39,792 bases of DNA from Bordetella parapertussis. Lineage in GTDB: Bacteria > Pseudomonadota > Gammaproteobacteria > Burkholderiales > Burkholderiaceae_C. The notes under the pieces are model-generated. The model was not told the DNA's origin, did no database searches, and worked only from the letters and a program-made list of their open reading frames with translations. The position numbers and the translations under genes were made by a program. The DNA lies in contig CAMDCZ010000017.1 of NCBI GenBank assembly GCA_945890735.1, positions 1-39,792 of the forward strand. The letters run 5' to 3'. This document shows positions 24,012 to 32,025 of the stretch, piece by piece; positions within the stretch are counted from its first letter, which is position 1; each line of letters starts with the position of its first letter.

Positions 24012-24968
24012 ATGATTGACGTGACCGTTGCCAATTTCGAAGCCGAAGTGATCGTGGCTTCGACCCAAGTGCCTGTGCTGGTGGATTTTTGGGCGCCTTG
24101 GTGCGGCCCATGCAAATCCCTGGGGCCTGTGTTGGAAAAACTCGAGGTGGCATACGCGGGTCGGTTTAAATTGGTCAAGATCAATTCAGACGATGAGCAG
24201 CAACTGGCGCAAGCCTTTGGCATCCGCAGCATACCCACCTGCGTGTTGCTCAAGGACGGCAAGCCCGCTGACGGTTTCATGGGTGCATTGCCAGAAGGCA
24301 AGGTGCGTGAATTTTTAGACAAACACCTGCCTAGCGTTGACGAGTTGATCGCCCAAGAGGAGTTGAGCGAAGCCGAGGCCCTGCTGGCCCAAGGCGATAC
24401 CGAGACCGCGTTGGCCAAACTGCAAGAAGCCTTGGCCATCAACCCCGACAACGACGATGCCCGCTTCGACTACATCAAACTTTTGATGGCCTTGGGCGAG
24501 TTGGACCAGGCGAAAGCCGCGCTGGCGCCCGCGCTGGCGCAAATCCCTTTGCAATGGCGCTTTGAGGCATTGAAGCACTGGTGGGAGGCGCTGCATTTCG
24601 CCGCCACCGATGAGCGCGGGCAGTGGGCCGTGGACCAATTCGATGCGCTGATCGAGAAAAACAAGCGCGACTTTGACACCCGACTCGCCAAAGCGCGTTG
24701 GCTGATGGCTGCAGCTGAATGGACGGCGGCCATGGACGAGTTGCTGGAAATCGTCATGCGCGACAAAACCTGGGGTGAAGAGGCGGCGCGCAAAAACCTG
24801 GTGGCGATTTTGGAGTTGCTCACCCCACCCAAGGCCAAAGGCGATCAGCCCGTGCCTGGCAAATCAGCCGGCGGCATCGAGCTCACCGGCAAAGCCACTG
24901 CCCTGGAAGACCCGCAAGCCGAGTTGGTGTCCAAGTACCGACGCCGTTTGAGCATGGCCTTGAACTGA
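24012..24968 (+). CDS. cnoX: Thioredoxin-TPR co-chaperone (CnoX/YbbN family)
   Basis: 318 residues: an N-terminal thioredoxin domain (about 1-108) with WCGPC at 30-34, then TPR-like helical repeats (about 115-285). In E. coli CnoX (YbbN) binds substrates under oxidative stress and hands them to GroEL, and its own active site lacks the first Cys; here both cysteines are kept, as in thioredoxins and some other CnoX proteins, so oxidoreductase activity is plausible. It lies on the plus strand between purE and purC, and ends 39 bases before the convergent purC stop. No strong Shine-Dalgarno. Confidence 0.9.
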   Translation: MIDVTVANFEAEVIVASTQVPVLVDFWAPWCGPCKSLGPVLEKLEVAYAGRFKLVKINSDDEQQLAQAFGIRSIPTCVLLKDGKPADGFMGALPEGKVREFLDKHLPSVDELIAQEELSEAEALLAQGDTETALAKLQEALAINPDNDDARFDYIKLLMALGELDQAKAALAPALAQIPLQWRFEALKHWWEALHFAATDERGQWAVDQFDALIEKNKRDFDTRLAKARWLMAAAEWTAAMDELLEIVMRDKTWGEEAARKNLVAILELLTPPKAKGDQPVPGKSAGGIELTGKATALEDPQAELVSKYRRRLSMALN

Positions 24969-25007
24969 GGCTTTGTCGGGCCAAGCCCTGGACGAACAAG
25001 CGGCCCA

Positions 25008-25904
25008 TCAGCCTTTCAGCCTGGTCCACGCCTCTTGGTATTTGTCCGCAGTGAGTGAAATCACTTCGGATGGCAGCGCCGGCGCCGGCGCTTGTTTGTT
25101 CCAAGCCGCGCCGTCTACCTGGGCGGTTTCCAGCCAGTCGCGCAAATACTGTTTGTCAAAACTGGGTGGGTTCACGCCCTCGGTGTAGGCGTCGGCCGGC
25201 CAATAGCGGGAAGAGTCAGGGGTGAGCACCTCGTCCATCAGCACCAAGCTGCCCTCGGGGCTCAGGCCAAATTCAAACTTGGTGTCGGCGATGATGATGC
25301 CTTTGGCCGCAGCGATGTCATAAGCCGCTTCGTACAAAGCGATGCTGATGCTGCGGATGCGCTCAGCCAGGTCTGGGCCAATCATGGCCACCACTTGCTC
25401 AAAGCTGATGTTCTCGTCGTGCTCACCCATCTCGGCCTTGGCCGCCGGTGTGAAGATCGGTTCAGGCAAGCGGGACGCGTTTTTCAAACCCGCGGGCAGC
25501 GGTACGCCGCACACCGATTGGCTCTCTTGGTATTCCTTCCAACCGCTGCCGGCCAAATAACCGCGCACCACGGCTTCGACCGGAATCGGTTTCAAGCGGC
25601 GCACCAGCATGGAGCGTTGCAGGACAAACGGTTTTTCCGCGTCAGACACCACGGTCTCTGGCGCGATGCCGGTCAGGTGGTTGGGGCACAGGTGACCAAG
25701 CTTGTCGAACCAAAACAGCGCCATTTGGGTGAGCAGCGCGCCTTTGCCAGGGATGGGCTCGCCCATGACCACGTCAAACGCGCTGATGCGGTCTGAGGCC
25801 ACCATCAAGATGCGGTCGTCGCCCACGGCGTAGTTGTCGCGCACCTTGCCGCGCGCCAACAAAGGCAGCGAGCCGAGGGTATGGGTGTGCAGGGCAGGGT
25901 TCAA
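25008..25904 (-). CDS. purC: Phosphoribosylaminoimidazole-succinocarboxamide synthase (SAICAR synthase)
   Basis: A 298-residue enzyme joining CAIR and aspartate with ATP in purine synthesis; it uses the product of PurE. Motifs: LLARGKVRDNYAVGDDRILMVASDRISAF-type N-terminus (seen in two parts), YLAGSGWKEYQ and IADTKFEFG. The start appears to be TTG 25904, overlapping the fba stop as TTGA, with GGTGG just upstream; no ATG is nearby in frame. The family's RGKVRD segment begins at residue 19, as expected for a complete protein. Confidence 0.95.
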   Translation of the reverse strand: MNPALHTHTLGSLPLLARGKVRDNYAVGDDRILMVASDRISAFDVVMGEPIPGKGALLTQMALFWFDKLGHLCPNHLTGIAPETVVSDAEKPFVLQRSMLVRRLKPIPVEAVVRGYLAGSGWKEYQESQSVCGVPLPAGLKNASRLPEPIFTPAAKAEMGEHDENISFEQVVAMIGPDLAERIRSISIALYEAAYDIAAAKGIIIADTKFEFGLSPEGSLVLMDEVLTPDSSRYWPADAYTEGVNPPSFDKQYLRDWLETAQVDGAAWNKQAPAPALPSEVISLTADKYQEAWTRLKG

Positions 25905-26965
25905 TTCACCACCTGTGCCAGCAGGCCTTGTTGGTATTTGGCCGCCATCATTGGCAAAGGGGTGCCTTTGACCTTGCTGCCCTGGCCTTCACACCCGAAA
26001 TCAAGGTAGCGCTGCTTGCAAATGCCTTTGGCAGCTTCGCGGGCGGGCTTGAGCCATTCACGGGCATCAAATTTGTCAGGGTTCTCAGCCAAAAACTGGC
26101 GCACCGCCGCCGTCATCGCCAAGCGGATGTCGGTGTCGATGTTGATCTTGCGCACGCCGTGCTTGATGGCTTCTTGGATTTCGCTCACGGGCACACCGTA
26201 GGTTTCTTTCATCTTGCCGCCGAACTGGTTGATCCGCGCCAGCAGGTCGGGCGGCACGCTGCTCGAGCCGTGCATCACCAAATGCGTGTTGGGGATGCGG
26301 GCATGAATGGCTTTGACGCGGCTGATCGCCAGCACGTCACCGGTGGGCGGGCGGGTGAATTTGTAAGCACCGTGGCTGGTGCCAATCGCAATCGCCAAGG
26401 CGTCGAGTTGCGTGGCTTTGACGAATTGCGCGGCTTCCTCGGGGTCGGTCAGCATTTGGCTGTGCTCGAGCTTGCCGACCGCGCCCACGCCGTCTTCTTC
26501 GCCCGCTTCGCCGGTCTCGAGCGAGCCCAGGCAACCGAGTTCGCCTTCGACGGTTGCGCCAATCGCGTGCGCCATGGCCACGACTTTTTGCGTCACGCTC
26601 ACGTTGTAGGCAAAATCAGCCGGGGTTTTGCCGTCTTCCATCAGCGAGCCGTCCATCATCACCGAGCCAAACCCCAGGTTGAGGGCGCCTTGGCAAATCG
26701 CGGGGGAGGTGCCGTGGTCTTGGTGCATCACCAACGGGATGTGGGGGTAAGACTCGGTGGCGGCTTGGATCAAATGCTTGATGAAAGGCTCGCCCGCGTA
26801 TTTGCGTGCGCCGGCGCTGGCTTGCAGGATGACGGGCGCACCCACCTCGTCGGCCGCGGCCATCACGGCCTGCACCTGCTCGAGGTTGTTCACATTGAAA
26901 GCGGGGATGCCATAGCCGTGTTCAGCGGCATGGTCCAAGAGTTCGCGCATAGAGACTAAAGCCAT
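25901..26965 (-). CDS. fba: Class II fructose-bisphosphate aldolase
   Basis: A 354-residue zinc enzyme splitting fructose-1,6-bisphosphate in glycolysis and gluconeogenesis. MALVSMRELLDHAAEHGYG is the typical start of the CbbA/Fba subgroup. Zinc and substrate motifs include VMHQDHGTS, EGELGCLG, IGTSHGAYK and MHGSSSVP. AAGGA lies about ten bases before ATG 26965. It is preceded by pyk (29-base gap) and overlaps purC by four bases. Confidence 0.96.
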   Translation of the reverse strand: MALVSMRELLDHAAEHGYGIPAFNVNNLEQVQAVMAAADEVGAPVILQASAGARKYAGEPFIKHLIQAATESYPHIPLVMHQDHGTSPAICQGALNLGFGSVMMDGSLMEDGKTPADFAYNVSVTQKVVAMAHAIGATVEGELGCLGSLETGEAGEEDGVGAVGKLEHSQMLTDPEEAAQFVKATQLDALAIAIGTSHGAYKFTRPPTGDVLAISRVKAIHARIPNTHLVMHGSSSVPPDLLARINQFGGKMKETYGVPVSEIQEAIKHGVRKINIDTDIRLAMTAAVRQFLAENPDKFDAREWLKPAREAAKGICKQRYLDFGCEGQGSKVKGTPLPMMAAKYQQGLLAQVVN

Positions 26966-26994
26966 GGAGAGAGTTCCTTCAATGAGAAAAAGGG

Positions 26995-28428
26995 TTAGAC
27001 CACGCGGCTGATCTTGAGCATGTTGGTGCCCCCGGGTGAGCCCATCGGTTCGCCACAGGTGATGGCGTAGACATCGCCAGTGTTGACAATGCTGCGTTTT
27101 TTCAAATGCACCTCGGCCTGGGCCAAGGCGGTGTCGCGGTCGGTGCTGGTGTCCATCAACAAGGCGTGGACATTGCGGTACAGCGCCATGCGGCGTTGGG
27201 TGCGCTCGGTGGTGGTCAGTGCGTAAATCGGGATGTGGATGCGGTGACGGCTCATCCACAAAGGCGTGGAGCCAGACTCGGTCAGCGCCACGATGGCTTT
27301 CGCGCCCAAGTGATGGGCGGTGAACAAGGCCCCCATGGCGATGGTTTGGTCGATGAACTGAAACTGCTTGCCGGTGAAGTCAGCGTCCAGCGCCACGTCC
27401 TCGGCTTCTTCGGCGGCTTTGCAAATTTGGGCCATTTGCTGCACGGTCTCTAAAGGGTATTTGCCCACAGCCGTCTCGGCACTGAGCATGACCGCGTCGG
27501 TGCCGTCGAGCACCGCGTTGGCCACGTCACTGACCTCGGCGCGGGTGGGCACCGGGTTGGTGATCATGCTCTCCATCATTTGTGTGGCGGTGATCGCCAC
27601 CTTGTCCATCTCTCTGGCCATTTTGATCATGCGTTTTTGCAGGGCGGGCACAGCCGCGTTGCCCACCTCTACCGCGAGGTCGCCACGCGCAACCATGATG
27701 CCGTCGCTGGCTTTCAAAATCTCTTCCAGATGCGGGATGGCCTCGAAGCGCTCGATCTTGGCGATCAAGCCGGGTTTGTGCTTGAAAGGCTCGGCCGCCA
27801 CATTGCACAGCTGGCGCGCCATTTCCATGTCGGTGGCATTTTTCGGAAAGCTCACTGCGACATAGTCGGCCTGGAAGGACATGGCGGTTTTGATGTCCTC
27901 CATGTCTTTGGCGGTCAGCGCAGGCGCGGTCAAGCCGCCGCCTTGCTTGTTGATCCCTTTGTTGTTGGACAACTCGCCGCCCATTTTCACGGTGGTGTGC
28001 ACTTGCTCGCCTTTGACCGTGTCAACGGTGAGCACGATCAAGCCGTCGTTGAGCAACAGCAAGTCGCCCGCTTTCACATCACGCGGCAGCTCTTTGTAAT
28101 CCAGCCCCACGCCTTGCAGGTCGCCGGGTTCGGTGCGGGAGGCGTCCAACACAAACCGGGCCCCCGCTTCGAGCATGACTTTGCCGTCGGCAAACTTGCC
28201 CACGCGGATTTTGGGCCCCTGCAAATCGGCCATGATCGCCACCACCTTGCCTGCCCGCTTGGCGGCTTCGCGCACCAGGGTGGCCCGGTCGACATGGTCT
28301 TGCGCTTTACCGTGGCTGAAGTTCAGACGAACCACATTCACCCCGGCTTTGATCATCTGCTCGAGCACAGCGATGTCGCTGGAGGCGGGCCCCAGCGTGG
28401 CGACGATTTTGGTGGCGTGTAATGGCAT
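26995..28428 (-). CDS. pyk: Pyruvate kinase
   Basis: A 477-residue enzyme converting phosphoenolpyruvate and ADP to pyruvate and ATP. Motifs: TKIVATLGPASSD, RLNFSHG, the active-site region GIMVARGDLAVEVG and SAETAVGKYP. ATG 28428 is chosen because the family starts directly before the TKIVATLGPAS segment; AGGG lies upstream. It is divergent from the Crp/Fnr regulator and leads into fba-purC. A -10-like GACAAT appears on the minus strand in the leader around 28460, without a good -35. Confidence 0.96.
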   Translation of the reverse strand: MPLHATKIVATLGPASSDIAVLEQMIKAGVNVVRLNFSHGKAQDHVDRATLVREAAKRAGKVVAIMADLQGPKIRVGKFADGKVMLEAGARFVLDASRTEPGDLQGVGLDYKELPRDVKAGDLLLLNDGLIVLTVDTVKGEQVHTTVKMGGELSNNKGINKQGGGLTAPALTAKDMEDIKTAMSFQADYVAVSFPKNATDMEMARQLCNVAAEPFKHKPGLIAKIERFEAIPHLEEILKASDGIMVARGDLAVEVGNAAVPALQKRMIKMAREMDKVAITATQMMESMITNPVPTRAEVSDVANAVLDGTDAVMLSAETAVGKYPLETVQQMAQICKAAEEAEDVALDADFTGKQFQFIDQTIAMGALFTAHHLGAKAIVALTESGSTPLWMSRHRIHIPIYALTTTERTQRRMALYRNVHALLMDTSTDRDTALAQAEVHLKKRSIVNTGDVYAITCGEPMGSPGGTNMLKISRVV

Positions 28429-28536
28429 GGTTGACCCTGAAATGATGCAGCTATTGTCACACGCTGGGCAGCCCTGGCGGGCCCGGCTGTTGGCTTCCAA
28501 ACGGCAGCCGCACTCGTGAATTTTGAAAGCCGCCCT

Positions 28537-28551
28537 TGCCCGCTGTGGGCA
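28537..28551. repeat. Inverted repeat TGCCC-N5-GGGCA upstream of the Crp/Fnr gene
   Basis: TGCCC (28537-28541) and GGGCA (28547-28551) form a 15-base dyad ten bases before the TACAGT -10 candidate. It may be a regulator site, possibly autoregulatory; it does not match CRP or FNR consensus boxes. Confidence 0.3.
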
Positions 28552-28560
28552 TCGCTTGCC

Positions 28561-28566
28561 TACAGT
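28561..28566 (+). promoter_or_regulatory. Putative -10 element (TACAGT) for the Crp/Fnr gene
   Basis: TACAGT is followed by seven bases and then ATG 28574. An AAGG in those seven bases is too close to act as a normal Shine-Dalgarno. TTGCCC at about 19 bases upstream is a weak -35. Confidence 0.4.
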
Positions 28567-28573
28567 TCAAGGC

Positions 28574-29239
28574 ATGAACACCCCCCACTTTGATTTGGAG
28601 TCCCTGTTTCACAACAGCGCCCACCCCGGCTTGCAGGCCTTGGCCCAGCAAGGACAGGTCCGCCATTACCGCAAAAACACCTTGCTGGTGCAGCAAGGGG
28701 ATGCCTGTCATGCCCTTTACCTGGTGTTGGCTGGGCGCCTGCGCGAGTTTGCCGTCTCCAGCGACAGCAAGCCCCGCGAAATCACACTGTCGGTGGTCGG
28801 TGCCGGGCAAGTGCTGGGCGCGACTGCCTTGGACGGCGGGCCACAGTGCGCCAGTGTCTTGACACTCACCCCGGTCAGCTGCGCGGTGGTCAGCCGGGAC
28901 GCCGCGCTCTCAGTCATTCGACACAACCCCGCGTTGGCCATGGACATGCTGCAACTGGCCTTGCAGCGGGTGCGCCTGGCCACGGAAACCACTTGCTTGG
29001 CCTTGTTTTCAGATGCTTACAGCCGTTTGAGCGCCTTGCTGCAGCGCCAACAAGCCCAGCGCGACGCCCTGGCTGACCCCTGTATGGCGCCCATGACCCA
29101 TGCCCAAATGGCCCAGCAGATCGGTTGCAGCCGGGAGATGGTCAGCCGCATTTTGAAAGAACTGGTGACGGGTGGCTATGTGGTTCGCGAACCCGACAAG
29201 GTTTACCGGGTCTGCAAGCGATTACCCATGCGCTGGTAG
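28574..29239 (+). CDS. Crp/Fnr-family transcriptional regulator
   Basis: 221 residues: an N-terminal cyclic-nucleotide-binding-like beta barrel (about 15-125) and a C-terminal winged helix (about 150-215) with the helix-turn-helix MTHAQMAQQIGCSREMVSRILKEL seen as AQMAQQIGCSREMVSR. The barrel lacks the Arg/Ser pair that holds cAMP in CRP (the segment reads LGATALDGGPQCASV), and there is no N-terminal Cys cluster as in FNR, so the signal is unknown. It is divergent from pyk and upstream of the desaturase; control of either is a guess from position. Confidence 0.88.
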   Translation: MNTPHFDLESLFHNSAHPGLQALAQQGQVRHYRKNTLLVQQGDACHALYLVLAGRLREFAVSSDSKPREITLSVVGAGQVLGATALDGGPQCASVLTLTPVSCAVVSRDAALSVIRHNPALAMDMLQLALQRVRLATETTCLALFSDAYSRLSALLQRQQAQRDALADPCMAPMTHAQMAQQIGCSREMVSRILKELVTGGYVVREPDKVYRVCKRLPMRW

Positions 29240-29266
29240 GGGTGGTGGCTTGGCGGTCTGAATGGC

Positions 29267-29272
29267 TACAAT
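29267..29272 (+). promoter_or_regulatory. Putative -10 element (TACAAT) upstream of the desaturase
   Basis: TACAAT in a GC-rich surround would start transcription near 29279 and give a leader of about 77 bases before the desaturase ATG. The -35 region is poor. Confidence 0.35.
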
Positions 29273-29290
29273 GGGGGTGGACTGTGAAAA

Positions 29291-29359
29291 ATGACAAAGT
29301 CGTTTGACACCATGCACTTTCGAACCCCTTTTGGTGCGCTTTGGCCACCCACTATATGA
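29291..29359 (+). CDS. Possible 22-residue upstream ORF coupled to the desaturase
   Basis: ATG 29291 opens a short frame beginning MTKSFDTMHF and ending ALWPPTI. Its TGA (29357-29359) overlaps the desaturase ATG as ATGA. Upstream pairing is weak (GGGGG about 13 bases before). No family recognised; it may be a translational leader or chance. Confidence 0.25.
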   Translation: MTKSFDTMHFRTPFGALWPPTI

Positions 29360-30447
29360 CCGATCACGAACAACCCATTGACCCGAACCAGCCCATGCCC
29401 CACCGCAAAGTGATCCGCGAGTGGTTGGTTCCCCTGTCTGACCGCATCACCTTTGGTGCCATCGCATTGCTGCTGCTCGACTACACGATTTGGGCGGCTT
29501 TTTTGGCGGGCACGGTGCTTTTTGAAGCCTGGTGGGCCAAATTGCTGTGTGCCCTGGCCATGGGTTTCACGATTGGCCGTTTGTTCATCATCGGACACGA
29601 CGCCTGTCACCAAAGCTTGACACCGCACCGCGGCCTGAACAAATGGCTGGGCCGGATTGCCTTTTTGCCATCGCTGACCACTTACAGCCTGTGGGACATT
29701 GGTCACAACGTGGTGCACCATGGCTACACCAACCTCAAGGGTTTTGACTTTGTCTGGGCCCCTTTGACCCGGGAAGAATTTGCCAAACTGAGCTTCATGG
29801 GTCGCATGCTTGACCGCATCTACCGCAGCGGCTGGGCGCCGGGTCTGTACTACATGATCGAAATCTGGTGGAAAAAAATGGTCTTCCCCAGCGCCAAAGA
29901 AATGCCCACCCGCCGCCCTGTCTTCACCAAAGACAGCTGGTTGATCACTGGTTTTGCCGCGCTTTGGATCGGCGGCATCGTCGCTGCCGCCTTGGCCACC
30001 AACCAGTCGGTCTGGTGGTTGCTGGTTTGCAGCTTTGCCGTGCCCTTCTTGTTCTGGTGCGCCATGATCGGATTTGTGGTGTATGTGCACCACACCCATG
30101 TCAAGGTGTCTTGGCACGACGACCGCAGTGCCTGGGCCAAAGCCCAGCCCTTCGTCTCCACCACGGTGCACCTGACTTTCCCCTTGAAGATCGGCGCGTT
30201 GATGCACCACATCATGGAGCACACCGCCCACCATGTGGACATGAGCATCCCGCTTTACCGCTTAAAGCAAGCCCAAAACAAGCTCGAAACCTTGTTGCCC
30301 GGGCGCATCATCGTCCAGCCGTTTTCATGGCGCTGGTATTTCCAAACCGCTCGCGATTGCAAGCTGTATGACTTCACCCGCCAGTGCTGGACCGACTACA
30401 AAGGCCGCGCCACCAGCACACCGCCTGCGGGGTTGACGGCGGCTTAA
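29356..30447 (+). CDS. Membrane fatty acid desaturase
   Basis: A 363-residue membrane di-iron enzyme introducing double bonds into acyl chains. The three His boxes are present: HDACH (about residue 83), HNVVHH (about 119) and HTAHH (near 295), with four or so membrane segments between. ATG 29356 has no Shine-Dalgarno and overlaps the upstream small ORF; an in-frame TTG at 29341 is the only close alternative. Regiospecificity (delta-9, delta-12) cannot be told by eye. Its stop overlaps the convergent pgk stop by TTAA. Position after a Crp/Fnr regulator suggests, but does not prove, control of membrane fluidity. Confidence 0.9.
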   Translation: MTDHEQPIDPNQPMPHRKVIREWLVPLSDRITFGAIALLLLDYTIWAAFLAGTVLFEAWWAKLLCALAMGFTIGRLFIIGHDACHQSLTPHRGLNKWLGRIAFLPSLTTYSLWDIGHNVVHHGYTNLKGFDFVWAPLTREEFAKLSFMGRMLDRIYRSGWAPGLYYMIEIWWKKMVFPSAKEMPTRRPVFTKDSWLITGFAALWIGGIVAAALATNQSVWWLLVCSFAVPFLFWCAMIGFVVYVHHTHVKVSWHDDRSAWAKAQPFVSTTVHLTFPLKIGALMHHIMEHTAHHVDMSIPLYRLKQAQNKLETLLPGRIIVQPFSWRWYFQTARDCKLYDFTRQCWTDYKGRATSTPPAGLTAA

Positions 30448-31637
30448 GCGGCTGCGCGCTTCATCAGGATTTCAAACGCCGGCAGGGTTTTGCCCTCGAG
30501 CACCTCGAGGAAAGCCCCGCCGCCTGTGGAGATGTAGCCGATCTGGGGCTCGATGCCGTATTTGGCAATCGCGGCCAGGGTGTCGCCGCCGCCGGCGATG
30601 CTGAACGCGGACGAGTCGGCAATCGCGTGCGCCACCACCTTGGTGCCGTTCTCGAAAGCCGCAAACTCAAACACACCCATGGGGCCGTTCCACACGATCG
30701 TGCCCGCCGCTTTGAGCTGGGCGGCCAAGCGCAGGGCGGTCTCGGGGCCAATGTCCAAGATCAAATCGTCGTCGGCCACCTCGGTGGCCTTTTTCACGGT
30801 GGCAGCCGCATCGGCCCCAAAGCTTTTGGCGCACACCACGTCGGTGGGGATCGGCACCTCCGCGCCCCGCGCTTTCATGGCCTCGATCACCGCTTTGGCC
30901 TCACCCACCAAATCCGGCTCGGCCAAGGACTTGCCGATCTTCATGCCCGCAGCCAGCATGAAGGTGTTGGCGATGCCCCCGCCCACGATCAGTTGGTCCA
31001 CGTTTTTGGCCAGTGCTTGCAAGATCGTGAGTTTGGTACTGACCTTGCTGCCAGCCACGATGGCCGCCAGCGGGCGCTTGGGGTTGGCCAGGGCTTTGCT
31101 GATCGCGTCGATCTCGGCCGACAGCAAAGGCCCTGCACAAGCAACGGGGGCAAACTGCGCGATGCCGTAGGTGGTGCCCTCGGCACGGTGCGCGGTGCCA
31201 AACGCGTCGTTGACATAGATGTCGCACAAGGCAGCCATCTGGCGGGCCAGGTTTTCGCTGTTCTTTTTCTCGCCGGGGTTGACGCGGCAGTTCTCCAGCA
31301 TCACCACGTGACCGGGCGCAACCGCCACGCCGCCCACCCAATCAGACAGCACTGGGACCTCACGGCCGAGCAATTCGCCCAGGCGCTTGGCCACCGGCGC
31401 CAAGGAGTCTTCCGGCTTGAACTCGCCTTCGGTCGGACGGCCCAAATGGCTGGTCACCATGACCGCGGCACCTGCAGCCAAGGCCATTTCGATGCAAGGC
31501 ACGGAGGCGCGGATACGGGTGTCTTCGCTGATCTGGCCATGGTCATCAAAAGGCACGTTCAGGTCGGCGCGGATGAACACGCGTTTGCCTTTGGCGGAGC
31601 CTTGGGCACAGAGGTCTGCGAAGCGATGGATGTGCAT
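30444..31637 (-). CDS. pgk: Phosphoglycerate kinase
   Basis: A 397-residue enzyme making ATP from 1,3-bisphosphoglycerate. Motifs: VFIRADLNVPFDD, TSHLGRPTEG, LENCRVNPGEKKN, and the C-terminal nucleotide loop GGGDTLAAI. ATG 31637 is chosen because the family pattern starts about 20 residues later and GGAG lies about ten bases upstream. TAGAAT at 31675-31670 is a -10 candidate. It probably once adjoined pyk-fba, from which the plus-strand regulator/desaturase pair now separates it. Confidence 0.96.
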   Translation of the reverse strand: MHIHRFADLCAQGSAKGKRVFIRADLNVPFDDHGQISEDTRIRASVPCIEMALAAGAAVMVTSHLGRPTEGEFKPEDSLAPVAKRLGELLGREVPVLSDWVGGVAVAPGHVVMLENCRVNPGEKKNSENLARQMAALCDIYVNDAFGTAHRAEGTTYGIAQFAPVACAGPLLSAEIDAISKALANPKRPLAAIVAGSKVSTKLTILQALAKNVDQLIVGGGIANTFMLAAGMKIGKSLAEPDLVGEAKAVIEAMKARGAEVPIPTDVVCAKSFGADAAATVKKATEVADDDLILDIGPETALRLAAQLKAAGTIVWNGPMGVFEFAAFENGTKVVAHAIADSSAFSIAGGGDTLAAIAKYGIEPQIGYISTGGGAFLEVLEGKTLPAFEILMKRAAA

Positions 31638-31669
31638 GTGTTTTGTCTCCGAGATGTGTTTTTGGAGGG

Positions 31670-31675
31670 ATTCTA
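31670..31675 (-). promoter_or_regulatory. Putative -10 element (TAGAAT) for pgk
   Basis: TAGAAT on the minus strand gives an estimated start near 31663 and a leader of about 26 bases with GGAG. CTTGGG upstream is a weak -35 candidate. Confidence 0.4.
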
Positions 31676-31683
31676 GGCAAAAG

Positions 31684-32025
31684 TCACCAACCCAAGCCCA
31701 TGTGCAGGGGCAAATACACCGCCATGCCCACCACGATGGTGCCCAGCACCGCTTGCCCCTGGCCGCGTCGCCAAAAGTAAAAAGCCGCGCCCACCGCGGC
31801 GGCGTAGATGCGCGCATCCCGCCAGTCGGGGATCAGTGCGCCATGTTTCATCACGATTTCCGGGATGATCACCGCACTCAAAGCCGCGATCGGTGCATAC
31901 CGCAAGCCCCGATCCGCCCAACGCGGAAAAGGCAGGGCACGCTCAAAGATGAAAAAGAAACACCGGGTGATGACGGTGGCTGCAGCCAAAGCCAGCACGG
32001 TCAGCATGAGCCACAGGTCGGTCAT
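31684..32025 (-). CDS. azlD: AzlD family branched-chain amino acid exporter subunit
   Basis: 113 residues with about four hydrophobic segments, including VLALAAATVITRCFFFIF and the conserved RYAPIAALSAVIIPE. AzlD partners AzlC in export of branched-chain amino acids or analogues. ATG 32025 overlaps the azlC stop as ATGA. It is the last gene of def-fmt-azlC-azlD. Confidence 0.9.
   Translation of the reverse strand: MTDLWLMLTVLALAAATVITRCFFFIFERALPFPRWADRGLRYAPIAALSAVIIPEIVMKHGALIPDWRDARIYAAAVGAAFYFWRRGQGQAVLGTIVVGMAVYLPLHMGLGW

Noticed and set aside
29304..29332. TTGACA at 29304-29309 as a perfect -35 box for the desaturase
   Set aside because: The position 17 bases downstream is CCTTTT, which is not -10-like, and no alternative spacing gives a hexamer.
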